Part shown: positions 33,742 through 46,594 of the stretch, piece after piece | Numbering within the stretch: position 1 is the stretch's first letter | Layout: the number at the start of each line of letters is the position of its first letter | From: Nymphaea colorata | Taxonomy: Eukaryota > Streptophyta > Magnoliopsida > Nymphaeales > Nymphaeaceae | Reading direction: 5' to 3' | DNA length: 64,000 bases | Assembly (NCBI RefSeq): GCF_008831285.2 | Contig: NC_045142.1 | Span: forward strand, 16,247,354 to 16,311,353 | Notes under the pieces: generated by a model | Told to the model about the DNA's origin: nothing | What the model saw: the letters and a program-made list of their open reading frames with translations, nothing else | The model's database searches: none | Position numbers and translations under genes: made by a program

Positions 33742-33870
33742 GACCTGAATCCAACTTTTGAGTTATATCCGAATTCAATATGAATCTGACTTTTAAGTTA
33801 TAACCGAATCTGATTTATGACTTTTAAGCTATAAGTAAATCTGATCCAAATCCAATTTATGTACGAAAAA

Positions 33871-34590
33871 TATATAGTAAACACCAAATAAACTATGAAA
33901 CCCAATCTTAACATCACACTAGATCAAACTTGATTGGTGATAACTGTTAAGCTTATTAAAAAAGAAAGAGAGAAAGAGAGAGCAAGTGTGTGTGTGTGTG
34001 TGTGAAACATGTTGCATCCTTTCAGCACTCAGCAAGAGGACAAAGTCCTATTTTTTGGTTCCACAAAGAATTCATGGAGAGTGGGAGCACGTTAGGTGGT
34101 CCATGGAGGATATGGTTTCAAAATGTGCTTAATTCTTGGAGCACTCATGGTGCGAGAAGAGACTATTGAAGATGAGTCAACTAACTTATAAATAAATAAA
34201 TAAAATAGCTTTTTAGATTTAGTCCTACTCTATTGTAACAACCAAACATTAAAAAAAGCTTCCTAAATCAGATAGGAGCCATTGCGCCTTAGTTGATTTA
34301 TTTAATTTGCTTCTACAAGTTTCTTTTTCGATTAGCTTTTCTTACCACTATTTTGTCTACAGACGAGGTACCACAACCAAAAAGTTAAATCATTGCTAAA
34401 TCAATCAAATAATAAAAGAAAAAGAAATAAAACTATAAAAGTTCAACAACTAAGAAATCGCTGGGTATAATGATGTTAGTATCGCAAGGCTCATGCATAT
34501 GCTTATATCTTCACCTGTAACAGAACTGCAGGTCATTCCACTGCTAATTGTAAATGACTAAACTAGTATAAAACGAGGTGCATAGATAAT
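33871..34590. repeat. Non-coding stretch with GA/TG microsatellite
   Basis: A run of ga then (tg)n lies at about 33963-34003. No gene or known repeat family was recognised in the rest. Confidence 0.5.
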
Positions 34591-34689
34591 ATGGTGTGAG
34601 GGGAGTGACTGAGCGGATGAGGGGAGAGACTGAGCGGGTGAGGTAGGGTTTCTCTTCTTTCATCGCCCCCTAGCTCCTGCCGGGGGAAG

Positions 34690-36514
34690 AGCAGCAGAGA
34701 TGGATCTGGAGGATGTCTCTGTCTTTCATCACCTTGGAGCACAACAAGTGCAGTAGGAGTTGGAGAGAGAGACGATGGTTTTTTTGTCTAGCAATTAGAA
34801 GAGGGCAGAGTTGTCTGGGAATTTTTTGGGTGATGAGGGATTTGAGGTTCAAGGCGGGGCTTCCACAACCCCGCAGATCCCTGGAACAGAGGGTGATTCA
34901 ACATCTGCTATGGAGGGGATTGTAGCAGATTCACCCCGAAAGGGTGTCTTGGCTCTTTTGGGCAGCACAATGTAGCGAGTGAAGATGATGGCCTTCGGGG
35001 TAAAAGTTGGGCTAATGTGGTTCATGGGAGCAGGGCACAGGAAGAGGCTGAATGGCAAAATGAGGTCTGGAAATGAGGTAAACATCAACATTCCTAGTGA
35101 AGTTTACAAGAAAATGGAGCAGCGATTCAGTTTCTCAACGATTGCTAGTCTGTACGGGGGGCGCCAAAATGTTGGTCTCGACTTCAAGCATATCTTTGAA
35201 GAGCTGAGATGGCTGTGGGTGTCGGTTGCTAACCCACGATTCTCCATCATCGGTAATGGCCGTTTCTTGGTGAGGGTCTCCTCAGAGGAAGAACTGGAGA
35301 TGGTTTTGAGACGCCGAACATGGTCGGTTGGCGGTCGTTTTCTGATCGCTAGCAGATGGAAGCCAGGAATGGAAATGAAAATCAACGAGGAGGAGTCGGT
35401 GCCCATTTGGATCCAACTGTCGGCATTTCCTTCAGTCTTCTGGGCAGATTATAGTTACAAATCTATCTCGCAGGCCTTGGGTGGGTCTTTTGTGAGAGCT
35501 AATAGTTGTGCTCTCGAGATGGAGAGGCTGGGATATGCACACATTTGCATTGAAGTTCCTCTAAGTTTCCGGCTGATACCAAAAATCTCCATTGGTGTGG
35601 ATGGGGTTTGTAAACACATACAGGAAGTTTGGTATGAGAACCGTGTTTGATATTGTCACAGATGTGGGACAACTTCCCACTTTTCCAACATGTGCAAACT
35701 TCAAGGCATAAGGAGTGAGGAGGAAGAGAGCAGGGATGAGTGGAGCAAAGTCAAGATTTTAGCCAAGAGCTGGCCGGGGAATCATCACAAACTCCCAAAT
35801 CTGGTTGGGACGGATGCCAATCAATTCTCAGTCCTCAGTGGGGAGGCTAAGAAGGTTACAGCGCAGGCTGTTCGACCCTTTGTGCCACATGATAGGGCTG
35901 AATGTGAAGCAGTTAACAGCCGATCTTTTAAAGGAGCACCAGGGAGACGGCAATACAAGGCTGGTGATCTGGCAGCCAAAAGGAAAGGCAAGTCTAAGGC
36001 CCCTAGAAGCGGCCGAGCTTCTACTAGTGCAGCCTCCAATCAGGGGGCTGGAGGTAAGGCAACTAACCCTAACCCTTTTTCCAATTTAATGCATATTAGC
36101 TCGAATTGTAATTTTAAAAAGGACAGGCCTCCTGGATTCCTATTGAATCTGAATTGGGAGAAGGATGCTAGCCCCTGCATGTCGCCGATGAGAGGGAAAC
36201 CCCATTGCTCAAATTTTCGAGTGTTTCTAAGGAGTCGGATCCCTTATGCAAGGAGAAGCATGTCAATACCAGGCAAGGCCCTAAGAAGGGTCTTCAATAT
36301 ATGGGTAGGGGAAAGAAGGGGAGACCCCCTTTGAAGCCTACTAGTCTAATCAAGCTCCTTATGGATCACTCACCTGCCACCAAAAAGAGGAAGATGGCGG
36401 TAAGGCCAGGGGGGGAGTTTGTTCAACTGGGGAATGTCGAGGATGTCGTCTTTGCTGAAGGAGAGGGTTCTCATCGTGATACTATGGAGGCGTGTGAGCC
36501 TCATGAAAATGACT
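34690..36514 (+). pseudogene. LINE-2 ORF1 (DUF4283 plus CCHC zinc knuckle), broken
   Basis: The best open stretch, 34979-35650 (223 codons), matches the DUF4283 domain of plant LINE ORF1: VNINIPSEVYKKMEQRFSF, SLYGGRQNVG, GNGRFLVRVSSEEELEMVLRRRTWSVGG, then VPIWIQLSAFP and LPKI-like end blocks. A TGA interrupts it right before the knuckle, which continues in frame as YCHRCGTTSHFSNMCK (C-x2-C-x4-H-x4-C, about 35651-35700). A basic Lys/Arg-rich tail follows (35690-36334, then 36205-36516 in another frame). The region upstream of 34979 contains stops. ORF1 proteins bind the LINE RNA. Confidence 0.85.
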
Positions 36515-36525
36515 AGTACTTTCCA

Positions 36526-37315
36526 ATGAAAGTGCTTTACTTGAATATCCAGGGCCTCGCTAGGATGGAGGCTCAAAAGGAATTGAGAGACCTTGTTTTT
36601 CAAGCAAAGCTTGAGATTGGTTTTGTCTCTGATTTTATGATAGATTCTCATAAGTTGCATGCCACTATGAGTAAGTTTACAAATTATAACTTGATGTCTA
36701 ATGATATTGTGATTAATGGTAGGGGTAGAATCATGTCTTTTTGAAAGAAGAATGCCTTGCAAGTCCTTAGTTTTGTTGTGGACACATATTGGGTTGGTGT
36801 GTGCTTGAACGACCTTCGAGATGGCAGAAAAATTGTGATTTTTGGTATTTACTTGCCTACGAGGCTTGTGGACAGGCTTGAGAGCCTCATTAGGCTTGAG
36901 ATAGTGGTTTCCAGAGTCAACAAGCCTTGTATGGTTATCGAGGACTTCAATCCAATGATGGGTAGCTGGAACAAAACAGGAGCTCATCCTCTGGCCTTCA
37001 ATCATTTCGTTACTTACTGCCACTTGTGAAAAGTGGAGGATCCCTCCAAAAAATTTATGTAGTCTAATCATAGAATGGGGCCACAAACTGTTTTGTGTAA
37101 GCTAGACTGTTATTTTGTGAATAATAGGTGGATTACTGAATTTGGTGGTATTGGAATGCTCAAGGTCACCATGTCCTCTACTTCGGACCATAGTTTTTTA
37201 ATGTATCAGACATTTATAAAAGAAAGACCAAAAAAGGGCCGTCGACCTTTCAGGCTCTTCAAGCCTTTGGTTATGGATCTAGATGGGTTGGATATAGTCA
37301 AGAAGGAATGGGTTA
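36526..37315 (+). pseudogene. LINE-2 ORF2 apurinic-type endonuclease domain, with stops, truncated
   Basis: The frame starts MKVLYLNIQGLARMEAQKEL, the usual start of the endonuclease/exonuclease/phosphatase fold. It continues with stops at about 36742 and 37027. Landmarks: GIYLPTRL, VIEDFNPMMG (family GDFN, the G replaced by E), LDCYFVNNRW and the catalytic SDH in TSSTSDHSFL. It ends at about 37315 in KKEWVSL, where a copia integrase sequence begins in the same frame without a stop. The endonuclease nicks target DNA for target-primed reverse transcription; here it is dead. Confidence 0.88.
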
Positions 37316-37610
37316 GTTTATTGTATTATGTGATCTTTATTGATGATTATTCTAGACATAGTTGGGTTTTTTTCTCGAACATAAATTGGAGGTATTTGCA
37401 AACTTCAATAATTTCTATAACATGATCAAAACCCAATTTGACTCCAATATTAAAATCTTTAGAAGTAATTTGGGAGGAGAGTTTATGTCAAATGAATTTC
37501 AACAACTTCTAAAAGATAAAGGCATTGTACATCAAAAATCTTGCCCAAACACTCCACAACAAAACGGAGTAGCTGAAAACATAGGCACATTATTGAAACC
37601 AAAAGGCTAT
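37316..37610 (+). pseudogene. Fragment of copia integrase core fused to LINE-2
   Basis: The translation YYVIFIDDYSRHSWVFF, then after a one-base frameshift near 37372 LEHKLEVFANFNNF, NIKIFRSNLGGEFMS, CPNTPQQNGVAE is typical Ty1/copia integrase core. The second catalytic block reads RSNLGGEF where RSDNGGEF is usual, so an aspartate is lost. The fragment ends at about 37597-37610, where LTR-B homology begins. It is less than 100 residues of a roughly 1,300-residue polyprotein and does not match either complete copia element here closely. Confidence 0.9.
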
Positions 37611-40232
37611 GTTTTTTTACCAAAACACAAAAACTAACTTCAGTTGTAAGATTTAAATCCAAAACCCAATTTTTGGATCCAAATTAGATCCAAAACCCAA
37701 GTTAAGACCTAAATCAAGCATTTCGAACCTAAAATTCAAAATCGATTTTGAAATGACAAAATTTGGATTTATGAGTGCCGCGCATGCACGGACCTTCCCT
37801 TTGTTTTAACGACTCATTCTCATGCCAAAACACGTTTTTAAGCCTAAGTCACATGCTAAAACGAGTGACAATCAATTGAACCCAAATCGGATTTAAAATG
37901 AGTTCAAAATCACTTAAAATGAAGTCGACCACCCATTTGTATCAAAAAACCAATTTTTATATATAATGACAATAATAATAATAAAATAATAGTTCTACGA
38001 TTTTACAAACAAATCTTAGTTATTTTATATCAAATTATTATTGTTTTTTAAAAAAGGGGTGTTTGCATGTCAAGTGATTGCATGAGCGGCCACGGCCGCA
38101 TGTGCACGTTTTTGCGCTGGCACGCCGTGCCGAGATGCAAGCCCCATTTCTTTCTTCAAAAATCAACTGTTAGAGGTCAATTTTGAATGTTTTAGGTGGG
38201 CGTTAGCCCTACCTACACCTCAAAAAGGGATTTGCAGGTCTCATGGCCAATCATACTCAGTCGAAACCTGTTTCTTTTTAAAAAAATTGAAAATAATTCA
38301 AAATTATTTGAAATTCATATGAAAATGTTGTGAAATTAAAAAAAGAATCAAACTTTGAGTTTTGACTCCAAGACTCTCTATAAAAAACCCCATTTTTCTC
38401 CCTCTTGGGCATGAGCTAGCCCTTGGAGAAACTCTAGTGCATTTGAAGACTTAAAGTTCTCCCTAAGCTCACTTCCTCCATTTCACCTCTTCTTCTTTTC
38501 TTCTCATTCTTCTTCTTCTTCTTCTTCTTCTTCTCCAACTTTGGAGTAAGCTTCATCAAGCTAGAACTCTTCAAGGGAACACAAAAGATCTATTGGACGC
38601 CTCCTCTTCATCATCTTGAAGCTTCATTCAAGGTGAATCTATGATCACCCGAAGCAAGGGTAATCATTCTTCCTTAAATTCATTCTCATTAGAGGTATGT
38701 AATCAACATCTCACTCCATTCATTCCTTTGTTTCTTCTCTTCTTCTTCTCCACATGGCCATATAAGATAGCTCTAGAATCTCTATTTTAGAGTCAAGAGG
38801 CTATTCTTGAGTGCACCGGAAGCATGAGAAGATGAAGTAATATTTCATTTTATGATTGAATCATGCTATCTCTTTTCTTGAATGTAGTCTTGTTTTGGTT
38901 CCTTTATTTTCTCTCATCTTCATCTCCTCATGCCCATATGAGATAGCTCTTAAATTTCTATTTTTAAGTAAAAAATCTATGCTCGAGTGCACCGGGAGCA
39001 TGAGAAGATGAGATGATATTTCATTTTATGATCGAATCATGCTATCTCTTTTCTTGAATGATACTTTGTTTTAAGATATTATCTATACATAGTTGTTTGA
39101 TTTTCCATTTATATGTGAATGCACAGCGAAAAATGAGAGTGTGGTTTGAGATTTTCTCTTTATTTTTATGTTAATTTTTGAGGTTGGGGCTTGTCCAACC
39201 TAGAGAACACCCTCACGAATATGTATATGTTAATATACATTTACATATCATTTGCGTTAATTTTCTTTTTAATCATCTAAACAGAAAACCTAATGAGCGC
39301 CTTATCATGCGGTTTGATTTTCTTCTATACCCAATGGTGGAAGAAACATATTCCCTTGTAACAAAACAAAATAATAATATTTTATAAAAATATTTGAAAT
39401 CATGTTTTCTAAAATATTTTCAAAATAACCTTCTTTGTGGCTTTGGAGACTTAGCTTAGGCTCTTGCATGAGTCAAAGCTCCCTTTCGGCCTATATCAAA
39501 CTTAAAGTCGGTTATTTTAAGTCATTTCTTTGATTTTTAATCTTATGAAGACACATATTTATATACATGTTATATATATATATATGTGCACATGATTATT
39601 TTCGTCATTCTCTCTACGGTTTCATATTTTAAAAATTTTCATATATACATGAATACATGTGTATATGTGTTCTATTTTCTCTTTCTAGAATTTTTTATTT
39701 CTCTTTTCATGACAAATATCTTCCCTAAAAATTTCTTATACATACACATATATATACACGTATGTATATATATTTCTCTTTTCCACTAAAGTCTAAAGTC
39801 TCTCTTTCTCTTAAAATCAATACCCTTTGTTTAGTTGCTTTATTTTTTCTATTCATGTGTGACTGCACGGCAATAATGAGAGTATGGTTTGAGATTTTCT
39901 TCATTCTTATGTTGATTTTTGAGGTAGGGGCTTGTCTAACCTTGAAAAAACCCTCACAAATATGTACATGTTAATATGCATTTTCATGTCATTTTGTGTT
40001 AGTTTCCTTTCTAATCATCTGATTAAGAACCCTAATGAGCACCTTATCATGTGGTTCGATTTTCTTCCATACCCAACGGTGAAACAAACATATTCTCTTG
40101 TAACAAATGAAATAACTATGTTTTATGTTCATATATAAAAATATTTAAATTCATGCTTTCCAAAATATTTTCGGAAAAACTCTTTCTAATGTGGCTTTGG
40201 AGACATAGCTTAGACTCTTGCATGAGTATGAT
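37598..40232 (+). mobile_element. LTR-B: rearranged second copy of the LTR-A family
   Basis: It is collinear with LTR-A from ccaaaaggctatg (30393) onward, including the 38200-38400 TATA region (tataaaaaa at about 38379), with only two of the 171-bp modules (about 38740-39070 against four in LTR-A). After about 39825 the segment 39080-39470 is repeated in degenerate form to 40232. The outer TGTAATCACCCC start and the last 900 bp of LTR-A are absent. Its left end is the copia integrase fragment and its right end is LTR-C1. Confidence 0.75.
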
Positions 40233-40265
40233 TAAAATAACCGACTTAGCTTAGCTTAGGCTCGT

Positions 40266-43215
40266 CGCACCCCAACTCTTTTGACCCTCAAATAATTTTC
40301 TTTTTCATAAAATAAACATAAAACATTGAGGTGCGATGACACATGAATTCAAAAAGGAAATGAGCTACGCAATTTAGAACAATGGGGCAAACTTTTATTT
40401 ATATAACAATTTTCAATTCATACAAAAATCTCATTATACTTCTCAATATACATATGATAAAAATGCCTTAAATCACAACATTAATGCCTAACAAAACAAG
40501 ACATCAATATGACCAAAACAAGATGTGCTGACACTACAATAGACCCAAAACCTCCCCAGTATGATGTGAATAAAGCCATATGATCAACCTGCTGTCTTGG
40601 GTCCACCAAAACCTAAAAAAATAAAACAACAGAAGACTTAGCCTTCGCAGTATGACAACAAGTTAGAAAAATCTCTAACCCATTTAGGTAAGGGCTCGAA
40701 TATGAGATATAACAAATGTGAAAGCAAATCACTGTCACGTCGTGATAGGGCATACAGTCACATGACTTGTCATGGACGCCCCACACATAAACGACATATA
40801 AAGGCTACACAATGGCCACAATAGCACATTCATTAGTCATATGCAATTCATGCATAGACACAACATTTACAATCACTTCATTCACACAAACTTCATTCAT
40901 ATTCTTTTCATTTACATTAGTTTTAGTGAATTGATAGTTCTTGTGGGTGCAAACACATGCACGTGCACACCGGGGCAGTCTACAACAGAAAGATAACCCC
41001 CGTGGTGGCCCAAAATAATATGGATCCATTCATGCTGCAGCGAAAGAGCACTTGTCCATGGATGTGTGAAATCCAAGGAGAAATACTTAGTCTTTTCTAG
41101 GACACCCAATTTGGAAAGGCGGGACCCCAACGCTCCACGCACATCACACAACGGTACCCTGGAGCCTTGCATCGCCTGCGCTACGAGCAGGCGAGACCAG
41201 TGGCGAAGGCAGGACGTCTCCTAAACACATTGCCACAACCCACTGGCCTCTCTTCTCTTATTCTTTCTTACTTATCATTATAAAAACACATTCACAAAAT
41301 GACCGACTAGCTCATGAGGTCGGTTTACTCCATGAGTGCACTCATAACTCCAAATGCCTCCACACGATGACAACACATATCATTAACATTCTTAGCTGAC
41401 CATCATAACCTTGTGAGTACAACTACCATTCAATTTCATTCATTGTATCGTGCCCATGGCACCACATACGAAACATTACAACATTCACATCACTCAACAC
41501 ATCAATCATATCTTTCAAAACTTAGCCGAACCATGGAGAGTATTCTTCATCCATGATTGGCTCGTAGCTGTCCTATGCAGTTATCATTGTAGGATGTTTT
41601 TTAATGCATAATTGGGGTCAAGGAGATACTCGACTCGATACCTCCATCTTATTTGTCCTAAACAGTTATCATTTCTAGTATGCACATGTAATTTCATAGT
41701 AATTTTCAAAACAAGACTTGTAGAAATTTTCAACAAAACTTATCTCACAACAAATCAATCACATGAATACATTCACTCAATCACATCACAATCATAGAAT
41801 CCAACGATCCTAAAAACACACATCCCAATGATTGGCCCCAGGTAGGAATTTGCTTGGAATGCCGCCATACCTATCGCACGTCGCCAAAATACCCAAAAAT
41901 GCCTCCAGCTTCGAATCTAGTCACTCAAGGTCTACTGGGCATGCCCAGTGTACCTGAAAACACAATCGAAAGATAAGTTCTCTACATCATCACAATTTGT
42001 ACCATGCTTCCTAATTGCTTTGAATATTAACTCAACATGCTAAAAAGATAATTATGCATGAATGTCCTCATCCTTCTCAAAATAGTTCTAGACTTTCTCC
42101 AAAACAGCAACGTCGCTAACATGCATTCTAAATCTGCCAATCTTAAGTCTAGCATGCTCAATCAATAATGATACATGTGCTAACATAAAATCTTAAACAA
42201 GTTAGGCTCGATTAGGCCTCGTTCACCCCAATCTTAGAGTCAAAGTTGTCGTAGTATTCCCAACAGCCACCTCCAGTGTTCGAGTTGTCCCCAAAGTGGG
42301 TAAAACCATGCAATGCCGCCACCACCAATGCCTTCTATTTGCTGTCATGAGGAGAAAATCGCATCCCAAAGCTGCAATCCAATCCCGCAACCACAAAAGA
42401 ATGAAAATCAATGAAAAGAGAGTTTAAGGGAGGGGTCTGTCGTTAGAATGGGCCCACGGTAGCTGTGTGGGAGGTTGAAGACAAGTGAGAGAGGGCACGA
42501 GAGGATGTTAATGAGGGGGAGACAACACACAGAAATGGAGAAACAACAATGGACAACAAAGAGCGAGGGAAACAGAGGCTTCGGGCGAGGGAGAAGAGGT
42601 TGGCACAAGAGAGAGAGAGTGCGGACAGTGTTCGGTTGAGGGAGAGGGCTCGAGCATAGAGAGCATGGGCAGAGAGACGCTGACAGAGAGAGATAGACAG
42701 GCGAGGGAGTACGCAAAGAGAGGGACGCTGCAAAGGAGTGAGACAGTGCAGGAGAGAGGGAGTGCAGACTGAGAGGGTTAGGGCAGAGGGGAGAGTGTGG
42801 AATGAGAGTGGGCTCTTGACAGAGAAATCAAGATTGAGGGAGAGTGCAAGGTGCGGTGAAGGGTGAGGAAGAAAAAGAAGATGAAGAAAAAGAGACAGAG
42901 GGTGCGACAAATAGAACAACGAGAGAGGGTGGAGGAGAAGGACGAAGAAAGAAGAAGGAAGAGGTAGAGAAAGAGACCGGCATTGCTCACCTGTGACTAC
43001 CACCGGTGCCACTCACCTCCATCGATGCTGCAGAATCCCCTGCCTTCAACCACTCTGCATCGGTTGCTCACCTGCGGCAAGAGAAGAGATGAAGAGGGAG
43101 ACCGAGAGGAAAGATGAGGGGAAAGAGGGGTCGACGTCGGGCTCCTTAACGTATGGGGCTCGGGTCTGGGTCTAGATCCGCTCCGACCTGACCTGCCCAA
43201 AATAAGTAACGTTAC
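40266..43215. mobile_element. LTR-C1: 2.95-kb LTR-like repeat
   Basis: It starts (cg)tcgcaccccaactcttttgaccc and ends taacgttaca. It is collinear with LTR-C2 (54775-57810), whose start is tgtcacaccccaaccctttg. The cacccc(aac) start and TG/CA-type ends are common in plant Ty3-type LTRs. Purine-rich gagagaggg runs at about 42420-43120 give long Ser/Leu-rich open frames on the minus strand; these are artefacts of the repeat. The coding strand of the parent element could not be decided, and no target duplication was found. Confidence 0.65.
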
Positions 43216-43259
43216 ACTTTGGCCCAACCATTAGTGCTGTTGGTTCCAGTGGATAGGCC

Positions 43260-46200
43260 CAACAAATATGGGTTCAGAGTCACCATAGCTAGAATAAAGC
43301 TAGGAAACGCTAAGGTGATGTCCCATAATAAAACAATAGAAAAGAAAGATATTATCTTTGTGATGCAAACCTATAAGCAATTCAAGAAATCAAATTAGAC
43401 AACAAAATGCAATCTCAAGCAAATGCTGTTAGTGTACTGTGTGTAAAATAATTCATTCATAGGAATTCATGCGTTGTAGTTGACAGGAAGCAAGTATCTC
43501 AAGAATATGTGCTTCGATTGACATAATTCATGTAGCCAACAATCTACCAAAAAAGCAAGGCCTGTCTGGGCGAACCTAAGGATACATTTCCATACAAGTG
43601 TAGCCACACGTAATCATGATCTACAGCAGCATCAATTTGGAAATGATTATGAACAGTTAATGTTCACAGCCTGTTCTGCAGCTTCTGGTAAAGCTGGTAT
43701 TTTCAGGCACGCCCATGTCCTAAAATAACTTTTTCTAGCAACATGACTACAATTAACCAAATATTTTGCAGCACAATCATGGTCATTGTATGTGTGATCT
43801 TGAGGTTTAAGGACGTGATATTGGGGTACAAGTCCCCCAAGGCATAGTTCGGATATTCCATTTGGACTCTCGTTCCATCTGCACATCTATAAATTCATCT
43901 CTTTTGCCAACTGAAACTTCTAGCAAGAATTTTCTTAGGAACTAGGTGAACTAATTTCAAATATTCTGCAGCTTAGATTTAAATTGAACTTCTGGTCTGA
44001 GTGTTCATCTTATTTTGTTTGTTGCCCATCTAGTTCAAGCTCATACCTCAAAGTACTTACGAAAGAAAAAGGTTCAACAACAGATCAGGCATGGAGAGTT
44101 CTCAATGGATAAAGGTTCCACTGCAAGCAACCACAATAAAACAACAGAAAAGAAAGATATTATCTCTGTAATACAAACCTATAAGCAATTCAAGATAGCA
44201 AAATAGAAACCAAAATGCAATCTCAAGCAAATGATGTTAGTGTACTGTGTAAATTAATTCATTCATAGGAATTCAATGTTGTGGTTGACAGGAACCAAGT
44301 ATCTGGAGAATATGTGCTCTAATTGTCATAATTCATGCAGTCAACAGTCTACCGGAAAAGCAAGGCCTGGCCCTTTGTGAATGTAAGGATCCATTTCCAT
44401 CCAAGTGTAGCCACACGTAATCATGATCTACAGCAGCATTAATTTGGAAATGATTATGAACAGTTAATGTTCACGGCCTGTTCTGCAGCTTCTGGTAAAG
44501 CTTGTATTTTTCAGGGAGTCCCATGTCCAAAAATAACTTTTTCTAGCAACATGGCTGCAATTAACCAGATATTTTGCAGCACAATCATGGTCGCTGCATG
44601 TGTGCTCCTGAGGATAAAGGACGTGATATTAGGATATAAGGTCCCCATGGCATTGTTTGGATATTCCATTTTGACTCTCGTTCCATCTGCACATCTATAA
44701 ATTCATCTATTTTGCCAGCTGAACCTTCTAGCAAGAATTTTCTTAGGAACTTGGAGAACTAATTTCATATATTTTGGAGCTTAGATTTTAACTGAACTTC
44801 CAGTCTGAGTATTCATCTTTTCCTGTTTGTTGCCCATCTAGTTCAAGCTCAGACCTCAAAGTACTTACGAAAGAAAACGGTCCAACAACAGATCATGCAT
44901 GAAGAGTTGTCAACGGATAATGGTTCCACTGCAAACAACCACAATAAAACAATAAAACAACAGAAATAAAAGACATTGTCTCCATGATGCAAACCTATCA
45001 GCAATTCAAGAAAGCAAATTAAACAACGAAATGCAATCTCAAGCAAATGTAGGTAGTGTGCTGTGTGTAAATTAATTCATTCATAGGAATTCATGAGCTG
45101 TAGTTGACAGGAAGCAAGTATCTTGAGAATATGTGCTTCGATTGACATAATTCATGCAGCCAACAGTCTACGGAGAAAGCAAGGCATGGCCCTTGGTGAA
45201 CCTAAGGATCCATTTCCATACAAGTGTAGCCACAAGTAATCATGATCTACAGTAGAATCAATTTGGAAATGATTATGAACAGTTAAAGTTCATGGCCTAT
45301 TCTGCAGCTCTTGGTAAAGCTTGTATTTTCAGGCATTCCCAAGTCCTAAAATAACTTTTTCCAGCAACATGACTGCAATTAACCAGATATTTTGCAGAAC
45401 AATCATGGTCATTGTATGTGTGATCCTGAGGCTTAGGGACATGATATTAGGGTACAAGTTCCCCTTGGCACTGTTCGGATATTCCATTTGGACTCTCATT
45501 CCATCTGCACATCTATGAATTCATCTCTTTTGCTAGTTGAACCTTCTAGCAAGAATTTTCTTGGGAACTTGGTGAACTAATTTCAAATATTTTGGAGCTT
45601 AGATTTTAACTCAACTTACGGTCTGAGTATTCATCTTTTCTTGTTTGTTGCCCTTCTAGTTCAAGCTCACACCTCAAAGTACTTACGAAATAAAAAGGTT
45701 CAACAACAGATCAGGCATGAAGAGTTCTCATCGGATAATGCTTCCACTACAAGTAACCACATTAAAACAATAAAACAAATGAAAAGAAAGATATTATCTC
45801 TGTGATGCAAACCTATAAGTGATTCAAGAAAGCAAATTGGACACCAAAATGCAATCTCAAGCAAATGTTGTTAGTGTACCCCGTGTAAATTAATTCATTC
45901 ATAGGTATTGATGCACAATGGTCATGATCCACAGCTGCATCAATTTGGAAATGATTATGAACAGTTAATGTTCACGACCTGTTCTGCAGCTTCTGGTAAA
46001 GCTTGCATTTTCCGGGAGTCCCATGTCCTAAAATAACTTTTTCCAGCAACATGACTGCCAGCAACTAGATATTTTACAGCACAATCATGGTCGCTGTATG
46101 TGTGATCCTTAGGCTTAAGGACGTAATATTAGGGTACAAGGTCCCCATGGCATTGTTCGGATATTCCATTTTGACTCTCATTCCATCTGCACATCTATAA

Positions 46201-46594
46201 ATTCATCTCTTTTGCCAGCTGAACCTTCTAGCAAGAAATTTCTTAGGAACTTGGTGAACTAATTTCAAATATTTTGTAGCTTAGATTTTAACTGAACTTC
46301 CGGTCTGAGTATTCATCTTTTCTTGTTTGTAAGGCTGTTTAGTTCAAGCACATACGTCAGACTACTTACGAAAGAAAGAGATTCAACGACAGATCAGGCA
46401 CGAAGAGTTCTCAACGGATAATGGTTCCACTGCAAGCAACCACAATAAAACAATAAAACAACAAAACAACAAAAAAGAAAGATATTATCTCTGTGATGCG
46501 AACCTGTAAGCAATTCAAGGAAGCAAATTAGACACAAAATGCAATCTCAAGCAAATGTTGTTAGTGTACTGTGCGTAAATTAATTCATTCATAG
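43260..46594. repeat. Tandem array of about 812-bp units, left part (about 4 units)
   Basis: Landmark aattcattcatagg recurs at about 43450, 44260, 45075, 45893 (ataggtattg) and 46583, and gaaagatattatc at about 43340, 44150, 45785 and 46480, giving periods of 810-819 bp. The fourth unit is about 695 bp because of an internal deletion (between ataggtattgatg and catgatccac). By eye, units are 85-90% alike. All units are non-coding; recurring short frames (SVFSGS..., FGYSILTLVPSAHL) are repeat products. The array resumes at 50913 after Copia-2. Confidence 0.92.
46590..46594. repeat. Target-site duplication of Copia-2, left
   Basis: CATAG, identical to 50908-50912. Removing Copia-2 and one copy restores the array sequence aattcattcataggaattca. 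Confidence 0.94.

Larger units (their letters stand above)
34591..37315 (+). mobile_element. LINE-2: non-LTR retrotransposon, ORF1 and endonuclease present, reverse transcriptase missing
   Basis: The order is leader, ORF1 with DUF4283 and zinc knuckle, then ORF2 endonuclease, which is the plant L1-type LINE layout. The element is cut at about 37315, where copia integrase sequence begins, so the reverse transcriptase, tail and 3' target duplication are absent. The 5' border is approximate: the G-rich leader (gtgaggggagtgactgagcg) starts near 34597. Confidence 0.85.

Noticed and set aside
42408-43012. Long Ser/Leu/Pro-rich open frames on the minus strand in LTR-C1
   Set aside because: Produced by gagagaggg purine runs; the equivalent frames in LTR-C2 (57144-57617) are not conserved as protein.
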